DNA of 64,000 nt. Origin: Agelas oroides (taxonomy: Eukaryota; Porifera; Demospongiae; Agelasida; Agelasidae). Under the pieces are notes generated by a model. The model did no database searches and was not told the DNA's origin. It saw only the letters and a list, made by a program, of their open reading frames with translations. Positions within the stretch are counted from its first letter, which is position 1, and every line of letters starts with the position of its first letter. Made by a program: the position numbers and the translations under genes. The stretch is taken from NCBI GenBank assembly GCA_949130485.1, contig OX422189.1:7101620-7165619 (forward strand), in the 5' to 3' direction. This document shows, piece by piece, positions 46,901 through 57,700 of this stretch.

Positions 46901-46906
46901 AATAAA
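46901..46906 (+). terminator. Polyadenylation signal AATAAA for MFS C
   Basis: A canonical AATAAA 143 nt past the MFS C stop codon, in an AT-rich context. Confidence 0.6.
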
Positions 46907-48338
46907 GGAACTTTCAGTTTCATGAAGAGAACCACAATGTTACATTACTACAGTAACATACACAACATTGTCCAATACCTCCAGTATAATATTTTAGGAT
47001 AGTGGAAAACCCATCGGTGCAATGAAAGTGAGGGTAGATGTTGGTCTACTGAGGCAAGAGCCTCTCATGCCAGGAGGCACATTGTCAACCGATCCTCCAG
47101 CTACGCTGTGGGGACACTGGTGGTTTACATGATAGAGCACTGTGAGCCAAAAGGTCCCAAAGTTCATGTTTCTTCATCCAAGTTTCAGTTCCAGTCTGCA
47201 CCCTACTTTACAAATTGAGGTGGTTTTTCCATCGAGGAGATGCTGCCAGTCTCTGGCAAGTCCTTTAATCCTAACCTCATGTGATCAGGATTCACCGAAA
47301 GCTATTCATTGTTCACAGTCATGGTAGGGAGCTAGCTTTGCCCTCAGACTCCTCCCAGGGAGCAGAGGCCTGGGGACTATTAAGGCTAGTTAGTCTAGGT
47401 AGAGAGAGAGCCTGCATGAAGATGAGGCTAGCCTCTGTGATTACGGTCGATAATTAACAGTCTCAGTAACAAACCACTTAGTTCCCTGAAAAAAAAAAGG
47501 CAGGCTTAGATATTTCAGCCAATGCCATGCATGCAGGCCCATGCATGCAGGCCTCATCAGCTGTGCAAGGGCGACTGGGAGAGGGGGCTGCTATCTCATG
47601 CACAAAATGCAGTCATACAGGTGGCTGCCCTTATGTATCATGCAGCTGATGAGGCTATAACTGGTACATGTTAGCTTGAATGCATCCTGCACAGTGGGCA
47701 ACCATGCATGCAAAGTCTAGGCTTGCCTTTTCAGGGAGATGTGGCTCATTGATCATGCACACATGCAGTCATTTTGCAATCTGTGGACAAAGGTCACCGT
47801 GCATCAACACTCTACAGTTGGACTTAGTGATAACATTGTTTTGAGATGGATCATGCAAGAGCATATTTACACCAACTTGGGGCTTTGACATGGCATGGCA
47901 AAAGCCTCACAACCCCAGTTACCCTGCATCTCAAAGGCAGGCCTACACTGACAATGTACAGAGTTGCCTGCTGTACAGGATGCAATCCCAGGCATCATCA
48001 GCTGTACTGGGATGACTGAGAGATGGCTACTGTCCCATGCAGTGAGAGCTGACTTTGCCATTGGACTGAAATAAGAGCTTAGATTGCCTGTTAGATTGAC
48101 AAAAGTACTATGTAAGTAAGGTATTGTGCTATAGTGCACAAAGAAAACAATGGACAAAATATTCGACTAAATGTATGTGTACCATTGTCAGTAGTTCATA
48201 CAGATCATAGTTCTATACAAAGTCATGATAGTTTTGTACAGTCGTGTTGTTAATTTTCTTTGTTGATTCTCTTCACAATGTGGATTCGCTGGTTCCATAC
48301 ACACGCCACCAAAGTGTGGTGACGGTATGCAACTTTGG
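46907..48338. other. Spacer between MFS C and LAMTOR4
   Basis: Holds several TGCATGCA words and related 'gcatcatcagctgtgc..gggcgactgggag' segments at about 47560 and 47990. The missing last exon of LAMTOR4 should lie here or to the right. On the minus strand an open stretch of about 48 codons follows an AG near 47137 in a compatible phase, but it does not resemble the expected beta strands, so I do not call it. Confidence 0.4.
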
Positions 48339-48750
48339 GGAGGGAGGGAGGGAGGGAGGGAGGGAGGGAGGGAGGGAGGGAGGGAGGGAGGGAGGGAGGG
48401 AGGGAGGGAGGGAGGGAGGGAGGGAGGAGAGGGAGGGAGGGAGGGAGGAGAGGGAGGGAGGGAGGGAGGAGAGGGAGGGAGGGAGGGAGGAGAGGGAGGG
48501 AGGGAGGGAGGGAGGAGAGGGAGGGAAGGGGGACAAGGAGAGGGAGGAAGGAAGGAGAGGGAGGGAAGGGGGACAAGGAGAGGGAGGAAGGAAGGAGAGG
48601 GAGGGAAGGGAGGGACAAAGAGAGGGAGGGAGGAAGGAAGGAGAGGGAGGGAGGAAGGAGAGGGAGGGAAGGGAGGGACAAGGAGAGGGAGGAGGGGGAT
48701 TGGAAGAAGGAGAGGGGATGGAGGGGGGGAGGGAGAGGGAGGGAGGAAAC
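48339..48750. repeat. (GGGA)n purine array, about 410 bp
   Basis: Starts as pure 'ggga' tandem and grades into 'gggaggagagggaggaagg' variants. The plus strand is almost only G and A. It gives long meaningless open frames on both strands. Its sequence allows G-quadruplex or triplex structures. Confidence 0.95.
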
Positions 48751-48822
48751 AATCATAGAACCATACGCTTCCATCACTAGCTCACCAATGGTATTACATT
48801 GTACATACACATCAACAGTACC

Positions 48823-49068
48823 AAGAGCGCATAAGAACGGCGGCTAGAGTAAGAGCGTGTAATAGAAGCCCATAGTCCGGGCAAAATTACTGAACCGTAC
48901 TAAAAATAGAACACCTGCATCACGTGCTTAGCAACAATGGCTTATGTCTACACACAGCTGTGCAGTATGTGTTACTATTTTTATAGTACTTGCGGTAAAT
49001 TCCGCCCAGTTTCGAATTTTATGTAGTTACACGCTCTTACTCTAGCCACCCGTTCTTATGCGCTCTTG
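48823..49068. mobile_element. Inverted-repeat element, family M4, copy 2
   Basis: Ends 'aagagcgcataagaacggcggctagagtaagagcg' and 'cgctcttactctagccacccgttcttatgcgctctt' are inverted. It lies just downstream of LAMTOR4 exon 3. Confidence 0.88.
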
Positions 49069-49156
49069 CAGTACATATAGTGATATGTTAGCATCACTAT
49101 GTGCACATACCATTCCACACATTAATGGTACACGTCTACAGATGATTTTCCCTCAC

Positions 49157-49279
49157 CAGAGAGACGATGAAAGCTCCCTGTTCGTTCACTGCTAAGAGTA
49201 TTCATCAGTTTCCCACTGTTCTGTACCATTTGGAGCATGATGGTCGCTGTGTGCTCATCGTTTTGGAGCTCACCTGCCG

Positions 49280-49346
<67 letters not shown>

Positions 49347-50553
49347 GTGTGTGTATGTGTACATGTGCTGACTATGCTCTGCATGAACAAAGTGGTTCTG
49401 CTGCTAAAGCAACATGCATTGTCTATCTCTGTCCCTGACAAGCGACATATGAAATTAGTACTGTGCTACTTCCTCCCCCCTCCTCTGACAATGAAGCATC
49501 TTCGTAAGTAGTAGCTAACCTGCAATACTGATCCATCAGCACTGACCACCAGATAGCCCCTCTGTCCTGGTATCGTGTCCAGACCAGACTAGGTATGAGA
49601 AACGAAGAAAGCAGTTACCATGGTTACTTTTGTGATTCAATATTTCACCTTTGAGACTCCCTCCCACAGAGTGTGGCAAAAAACAAACAAACAAACAAAC
49701 AAACAAACAAACAAACAAACAAACAAACACACACACAAAAGTGTACCACAGTCACTCCTAAACTGGGTCAACAAATGTTTTGACCGTACGTCCTTTCAGT
49801 TGCTTGACTACTTTACCTCACTGCAACTTGACTGTTAGCTTGTTTCCAGCCTAGCTTGTTTTTTTTCTTCTTTGATTTGTGCTCACTATAACACATGGAA
49901 ACGGAATTATACAAACTGAAGAACAAAAAATGGGGGAGGCCTGGGATCAGAAGGCCATCTGCTGAGCACCAAGCAAAATGAACTAAATATAAAAAACAGC
50001 TTTGTCTCATACATGTAGGAGCTCAGAGTCGGTAAACATGGAATATGGAACAATGGAATAATGAATAACAATGGCAAGGGACCTCACTAGATGGCAATTA
50101 CACGTGCCATGTCGGCAAAGTTCAAGGGGCCTGGTGTTCAGAGTGATATTTCTTCTCACATGGGTTTAGAATGTCATAACTGCATTTGACCTGACTTAGA
50201 CTGCTGCACGGTATGGTTTACAAAGCTTGTGATGTAACTTGGGACAGCCTAGAACTGTGAGGTAAGTTTACACAACCTCCAATTCAGTTCAATATATGAT
50301 CACTTACATAATGGACACATTCTGCAAAATCTGATTCGAGCTCTAAATTTGGAGAACAACCCCGCCCCTAGCCTCGTTCCCAGGCTCTCATGCGTGGGCA
50401 GAGAAAAAGAGCCTGGTACACACTGTTTGTGCAAGCTCATTTCCCCCAGGATTTCTAGGAATTTGGAAATCTCCGTAAAATCTGCTCTGTTACACTAACC
50501 TGAGTGAGGCATGCCGACTTCTCTCGTATAAAAGATGCCTTGCCACTGACCAT
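49157..50553 (-). CDS. LAMTOR4: LAMTOR4 (Ragulator subunit), exons 1-3; terminal exon not found
   Basis: LAMTOR4 is a roadblock-fold subunit of Ragulator, which anchors Rag GTPases and mTORC1 on the lysosome. Exons are 50553-50500 (18 codons ending ACLTQ), 49588-49520 (SGLDTIPGQRGYLVVSADGS and on) and 49280-49157 (SAGELQNDEHTATIML to FHRLS). The pattern follows human LAMTOR4, in which 'LTQ' is followed by 'GLERIPDQLGYLVLS', 'SGDLENDEQAA' and 'KRLSVVF'. Human exon 1 also seems to end at LTQ. Phases are 0, 0, 1. The donor at 49156 (GTGAGG) predicts one more short exon for the last two beta strands, about 25-30 residues. I did not find it between here and 46.9 kb. Reading through the donor adds only 11 residues before a stop. 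The acceptor of exon 3 lies directly on a CA microsatellite. Exon 1 is inside a foldback element. Confidence 0.8.
49282..49343. repeat. (TG)n microsatellite abutting a LAMTOR4 splice acceptor
   Basis: About 31 TG units. On the minus strand this is (CA)n ending in CAG, which is the acceptor of LAMTOR4 exon 3. Confidence 0.95.
49679..49728. repeat. (AAAC)n microsatellite
   Basis: About twelve 'caaa' units followed by a short CA run, in LAMTOR4 intron 1. Confidence 0.95.
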
Positions 50554-50935
50554 GCTGTGTGTGGACGATGACGAAGGAACGATGAAGGTATTCAGCTCTT
50601 TGCTTGCAGGAATTGTCCACGTGTTCATCCATCCCAGCTAAACACTGTGGCACGTGACTGACGCAATATTTCCCTTTGAAGTTCACCAATCATCTCAAAC
50701 GAAGCAATGCAGACCTTTACCGTCAAAGCAATATTGTTTGACTTCAAAACTGCCCGAAGGTGTCTCACAGGGAGTATAGTATGTGGCCTTTCAGCAGGTA
50801 AACAGAAATTGACTGGAATTTTAGCATAGCAGAGTAGTAGCAGGTTACCAAGGGAACTTGGCGCATGCACAAACAGTGTGTACCAGGCTCTCTTTCCTCC
50901 TCCCCCACACAAGAGCCTGGGAATGAGTGTCTACT
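50368..50935. mobile_element. Foldback-type inverted repeat enclosing LAMTOR4 exon 1
   Basis: Left arm 50368-50437: 'cctcgttcccaggctct ... gagcctggtacacactgtttgtgca'. The right arm 50863-50935 is its inverse: 'tgcacaaacagtgtgtaccaggctctc ... agagcctgggaatga'. Arms are about 65 bp and similar along their length. The ends belong to the 'cctcgttcccagg' group. Confidence 0.75.
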
Positions 50936-51544
50936 CCGCCCCATGTGACAAGAAAAGTCACTCAGAACATCAGACCCTCTTTCTTGTCCGTGCAAGAGGG
51001 TCGGAGAACAAGACTATGATGACATCATGACAACTCTACATCAGCACAACTGGTTGGCCGCTGCAGCATTTTCCCCTTCATTATTAAAACACAAGACAGC
51101 AGGAATGTAGCCATGGATCAGTGCTACAGTTATTCACCTGACCCCTCACTTGCTTGCACCCACACCACCCCTTCTGCCGAAGTGTCTGGTCGAACTACAT
51201 TTTGACCGCCTGACCAACACTGAAAACACATTCCTAAATACGGCTTGGAGGGATCACCCCTTGAGCTAATACGTCACAACGTCGGGAACAATTTGGGCCA
51301 CACACACAGTCTCTAAATTAATGCATAGGGTACTGTGTACCATTTTTGGCTGCTTTTCGTCTGTCCAGGATCGACCAGCGCTTGTAGGAGGTACAGACAG
51401 TCAGGCACGACCACGAACCGGGGCTGGGGTCACATGTATAGAGTGACGCAACGTGACGTAACGATGCTAGCGCCTGTCGTCACCAACGCAAATTTAATTA
51501 CGGGGTTGTTAAATAGACCTCAGCAAAGCCCCCTGAAGCGCCGC

Positions 51545-51733
51545 GGTGGCCACTTCCGGTGAATAATTGCAACCTGGGCCCGCGCAACGACCAAGTTTGT
51601 AGTTGCCTAAGTTGGGCGAGGCTTTGTACCCCTTGACGCTTTTGAACGGACTCTGTTGCCTTCTGCTTGCGAGGAAAGTGCGAGTGGCGTGGGAAAGCTA
51701 GACCGTGTGTCGTTGGGCGAGCAGAGAGGAAGA
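51545..51733 (+). promoter_or_regulatory. Candidate DLG promoter / 5' UTR
   Basis: GC-rich stretch 'gcgccgcggtggccacttccggtg' with an ETS-type ACTTCCGG site near 51551, followed by CpG-containing sequence up to the ATG at 51734. It could also serve LAMTOR4, which is transcribed the other way from 50.55 kb. Inferred from position and composition. Confidence 0.4.
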
Positions 51734-54700
51734 ATGCCAGTTAGAAAGCAAGGTTTGGCGTTTGAAATACTTTCTTGTGTGGGAATTCGACACCTTGACT
51801 GGTTTATTATTTTTGAACTAGCTAGACTCATGCCGTGCACTGGATAATAACTCGGGGTAGTCTTCCCATACTACAGCTAAATTTGTTGGTCCAAAAACAA
51901 GGAATTAACAGGTGTCAAGTAGGGTAGGTGTGAAAGCTTATCATTTTGTTTACTGAGCCTGAGGTGTAGCTGAACCCTCCCCTCTAGCATTCTTGAAAGT
52001 GAGTGGGACGGAGTTGCCTTTTTTTCAAAGCTTTGCCTGTGGTTTGTAGGCCCTCCTTGATGTGCTGTTTGTGCCAGCAACCAAATTGAAAGTAAATTTT
52101 GGAAGTGGGTGGGATAAAAGGTGCAATTGTACCATTTGACATTGTTTTTAGATTCTGCTGTAACTCCTCAAGGATACACAGCTTGAGATAAAGCCTTGTT
52201 TCGAGAGCATCTATTGAGCTTTGCACCAGAGGAGTGGAGAATTTGGGAAGTTGGGAAGGCCTGGTTGTGTTGAACCAGTCAAATTTGTGCATGACTGGCT
52301 GGACTCACAGCACATAGGTATTCGTCAAACGTGTGACCTGATCCTTAGCACAAAGGTGCATGTGCTATCTCAGTTGTGGGTGGGTCTTGGCTGTGAGTGA
52401 ATATTTATAAGTGTGCCGTGACATTTGGTAGTACGTATCGATTGAACATTTAAATGCTGTACTAGATGTTCAACACAAAAAGGCACTCATTCAACTTGTG
52501 ATATGTAGGCATACCTATGACACGAGAGTTACGGTGTACCTCGTTTGTTTTTCTGCTTGTCATTTGTTTTCAAGAGCTCCAAATTGACAATTCATTGTCA
52601 AGTTTTCCTTCTATAATTATTTCGGCATTCCATTCTACATTCCTTTTATTCGGAGTGTATACATTGATAACCATATGTGACAGTGTTTTTCAGAAATGTA
52701 CATAGTTGACGAATAGGAAACCTTGGAGTGTGGCTTCAGGCGCGCACATTTAGACTGAGTCTTTCAGTAATGTGGTTGTCAAACTCTAACATGTCTTCTG
52801 GTATGCGCATATCTTAGAACATGGGCTGCATGTACGTTGTATCTAGAAGTGTGAAACTTTGAGGTGGTAAGATCGCACGTATGTGGTTCTATCTTCCACT
52901 CTCCAATGTCTACCTTTAATCAAGGCTTCTTTGTCTGTTCCTCAATGCATGGATTTTAGTGTGCTTACGGCTTGAGGTGAGAAACGTGAAATGCGATAGC
53001 CACACTTTGTCATTTTGATTGGTCATCTCATGTTTCAACTGAGTCTGTGTGCGTGACAGACGGCATACAGCAGGACTCTTACAAGTGTCTGGCACTGTCC
53101 TAATTATTCACCACAAATATCCAAGTCTAATACACAATTCCAGACATATTTACACCAATGGAAGTTGCCTGTTGGAACAAATAACATTATTTCCCCTTCC
53201 TCCTCCCTTCTCTTCTCTCTCCCTCCCCTCCCTCCCCCAGACACACATCGAGCCCTCGAGCTTCTCGAGGAGTACCGCAAGCATCTGTCACTGCCAGAAA
53301 ACCAGCAGCTCTATGATGCCCTGACAAAGGCCATTGTCGCAATCCGCTCACGGCTCTTTCAAGCTCTCCTTGGTAAGGCTAGCTGTGTGTTGTCTACTGT
53401 GTCATGTGTGTCTGTGTATGTGTCTGTGTACATATCCATACATCCCCCCCCATATTTTAATCTCTCTTTTATTCCCTTGTAATCCTTACTACACTTTCTT
53501 ACCACCCTCCCCCTTCTTTCAATATATAAATTTCTACCAGTAATACTAATACCTTCCGTATCTATGTATAAGCGTTGTGTCTCATGCCTTTATTAGGCTG
53601 GTTGTGTACACACACAAGTGACACATTGATTGATTGATTGATTATATGTGGTGCATTCTGTAACGGGACATATAGTCGGAATGTTTGTGTTAGTTATGTT
53701 TTTACGATTTGTAGTAAGATGTAGTTTATCATTTATCAGTTACTTAGTTTTTCAGCCGACGTGCATTAGATTCTTGGACCTATTGTTGTAGAGAAGTACT
53801 CACTGCCTTGATAGCCTCAGCTGCATTTTTCCCTGTACAAGCGTGATGTAGAGTAGGTATCATCTTTATGCATTTCAGGGCCTCTCCTAAAAGCCTCTCA
53901 CCTTATTGGTCAGTCTCACAAAGAGCAATGACGACACAGCCTCAGAGAAAACATGCTTGAGTGTAGGGTAAGTAGCCTAGTAGAGATTACCAGAGCCGAC
54001 ACTTCAAAGACACACGTGGCAATAGAATGTTTGCAGACTCTCTCAACGAGCCACACCTCTCTCTCTCTCTCTCTCTCAAAAGGCAGGCCTCATTTGATCT
54101 CAGTCACACCCCCTCAGTGGAGACGTCCAGGCTGAGTTATGTGTAAACATGACTTAGTTAGACATAGCAACAACAACTAATGCAAGAAACTCACACAGGG
54201 GCACATAACACAGTGATTTAATTCCCTCAAAATATATAACACAGTCCCTCTAAATATATCTGGCTATAGGGTATTCAGTCAAGTCACGGTAGGCTGTGTC
54301 ACAGGTTAGTTTCTTTGCTGTGATGACTAGTTGCACGTCCTTGTTTTTGTTTTGTTTTAATATCAGTTTTTAGTGACCCTCTCTAAATGGTAAGCTTCAT
54401 GAAAACAATTAAGTTTGGTGTAAACAACACAAGCTTTACCCCTTTAGCAACAAGTAACACTGTTTCACAATGTCTAAAAAGCACTAATTGACAGATCAGC
54501 ACATCACTAAATAGACCAAAAATGTGATCCACAAGCAAAGAACAGTCCAGCAGTTATCTTTGTCCTACCCACAATCTGGCTGCCTATGATGTTGAAACAG
54601 CCAAACTTCCCAGCACTGCAAGTGCTGCAATCATGATCTTTGCACTTCTGCATTGTAGTCTGTGATCCGTTGATCCATGTTTTCTAGCCACCCCTCTTTC

Positions 54701-57700
54701 ATGTACACATTACATGCCATTGTCACTTTGATCAAAACACTATGTATGCATGAACAGTCAATAAGCCACATCTCACAGTCAAAAGGAAGGCCCCACTTGA
54801 TCTCAGTCACACCCCCTCAATGGAACCACCAGAGTTATGTGTGAACGTGACACAGCAGTGATAGCTGGCACAGGAAGCTCACACAAGGCTGTTTGACACA
54901 GTGACGACTCTTCACACACTATAATGACACAAACACAAGTGTACATGTCACTCATGAGTATGTCACAGTTGATACAAGACACACACACACACAAGAGAGA
55001 CTTGGGGAGTTGATGTTGTTATGGGTGACTGCTGTTATGTGGGTGGGTGTGGGGGGGGGGGGATGAGATAGTAACCTTGGGGGGCAGGGGTTTCACCATT
55101 AGGGTGGGTGTGTGGCAGAGAATGTCAGAATTAGCACACCTTCATGAGCAATCAATGAACCAGGTCCATCTTCCTGAAGAAAAGACAGGCCTAGATGTTA
55201 TACAAAGTTACCCACGACACATGATGCATGCGTTTCAGCCGGTACCAAGCCACATTAGCTGCACTGGGGTGAAAATTGTCTGTAGACTCTGTACTCTCCA
55301 GTTTCTTCCTACCACTTCTGTGATTAGCTTATTCCCAGCTGCCCCACCCCCTCCAGCCTTTTCATTGCTTGTAGAGAGCCTGGTACATAATCACTTGTGG
55401 ATGATGTCTGGCAAGAGCGCATAAATGGACGGCTTGAGTAAGACGGTGTAACTCCGTAAAATTTGAAACCGGTCGGAATTTATCGCAAGTGCTAAAAATA
55501 GTGACACAAACTGTGCAGCTGTGTGTAGACATAAGCCATTGTTGCTAAGCATGTGACCGTGTGTTCTATTTTTAGTACAGTTCAATAAGTTAGACCGGAC
55601 TATTGGCTTCTATTGGAGTTACACGCTCTTACCCATTCTTATGCACTTTTTGGTCGGTATATAGGGGGAAAATGTTAGCTGTGGGTGGCTGCACTTGGGC
55701 TCAGAAGAGCAAAGATGCACCACATGTACCTAGGTGGTGGGCACCAACTGTCATACACACACCTAGTGTTCAATGTGTAGTTGTTTGAACAGTGTGTGAA
55801 ATGTCACCTTTCTGACAATTTCCAAATGTCACACTTACCTGGGATTTTGTACCCGCTTTCTTTGTACTGGGAGCAACGCAAAGCAGGCACCTATAAGGAA
55901 TGAAGCTCTTGTGTGGTCCTAAAGAGTGGTGTGTTTGTGGTCATACTGTGATTGCAGATTCAGGTGGTGCAACAAAATAAAACTAAATTCAGGTGGTGCA
56001 AAACATTCACACAGAATTTGTTGAAAACTAAAACATACAATTCCTCAATGCATGCTTGACCTTTCATAATCTTGTTAACCACTCCAAATCAAATGTATTT
56101 CCTCGTGATTATCATGAGTATGGAGAGGGCAGGCAGACTTGACCTTAAAGGTAGAGATGCTTTTGGCCATGGGTTCACACAGTTGTTGTGTCAGATGAGT
56201 GGCACCGCTGTTGAAGCTTTGTTGCCACACACATGTGACGTTGGTAGCCTCCCTCACACACCTCATGTCCCCTCTCCAACTCTGTTTATAAAAAGATGCT
56301 GCACTAGATGGTCTGAACGCCGGCCTTTTCTGGGATGTTCCATACGCAATACTTTATACTAATGAACAGCGTATGTAAAATTGAATGAGATTACAGAGCT
56401 ATTGCAATGGATCTCAGTTGGTATATAGTTTGTCAAGCTCATTTATAGCTAAATACAATCATGGTGTGACAATTGAAGAAACACGACAGTGAATATTCCC
56501 CCCCTCCCCCTTTTTCTTTCTCCGTTGCTCACCCCCTCCCCTCTCCTTTCTTCCTTTCCCTTCCTCCTCATCTCTCCAGACATCCAAGAGTTCTATTCGC
56601 ACACTCTGGAGAACACCAGTAAAACACCAGAGACTAAAACAGAAGAGGCACTGAAACTTGCGGAACGCTGGGAGCAACACGACCCCCCTATCCCTGTTGA
56701 GACCACCGAGCTTGTTAAGAAGACCCTGGAGGTTGACAAGGTGGGAAGTGTTAATGTACCATGTCTCTCTTTCTGTCTAGCCGATGAATGCAGCCCTCTG
56801 ATTGGTCAAAACATAGCTTTGATGCATTTGATATTTGACATATTATATGAGTGGACTTTGTGTTATCAGTTAATAATGAATTTCACGAAGGAAACAGACT
56901 TCGGTGTTTCCTTTAGGTACTGATAAACAAATTTAACGCTTGGTCCTTATCAATTTAGTCTTCTGTCTTCATGTACTAGTTCACCTCCGGTGGATTTCAA
57001 CTGTGAGGGTTGTCGTAGCAGGTACTTGACATTTACACTTAGCAGTGCAGTTGTGCCATGCATAATGACTATATGTAGTGCTGCAAGTAGAGATGATAGT
57101 TGCCAGGGGGGCTTGTTACGTACTGTGTCAGAAACCTTTTGTCCTAGTGTGAGGCAATTCATGTGCTGATTATCAAGTGTGTTCTCTCGTGTATTACTTT
57201 GCTACACTAGGCCCTCCTTGTACGGTGGAAGGCTGAGTGTAGGACAGCATCAGAGTATAGTGGATGGCAGTGGGCAGTAGTCACTTAGCCTGATGTTTAC
57301 TATGGTTGTTTGTAGCAGGGGCATGTTAGCATACTAGAAAGCTCAGTTGCCATGGAAGTGTGTTGCTAAAGCATGTGCAACTCATGGTCCTAGGAATGAG
57401 GCTGATAAAACTGAGGTATGTTTTGCTATTTGGCTTGATATTATCGTGGAGTTGATCGACTAATGTGCATGTGTATAACTCATACAAGGCTATAATGCAA
57501 CCTGGCCTGTCTTGGTTTGTGACTGGGTATGCTCCCAGGGTTTGTACCTTACTGTAGGCTTGGTTACTGCTGTGGAATGTTGTGGCTAAGGTTTGACGGA
57601 CAACTTTCCTGTTGTACAAGAAAATAGAAACCTGATTGTAACTAATGCAGTTGTTTCTTGTGCGGCAAGTCTTGTCACGGTGGTATGTACTCAGTTGTGG

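Noticed and set aside
48244-48847. Long open frames on both strands rich in G/R/E or P/S/L
   Set aside because: They are translations of the GGGA array; repeats with a period of four stay open in several frames without being coding.
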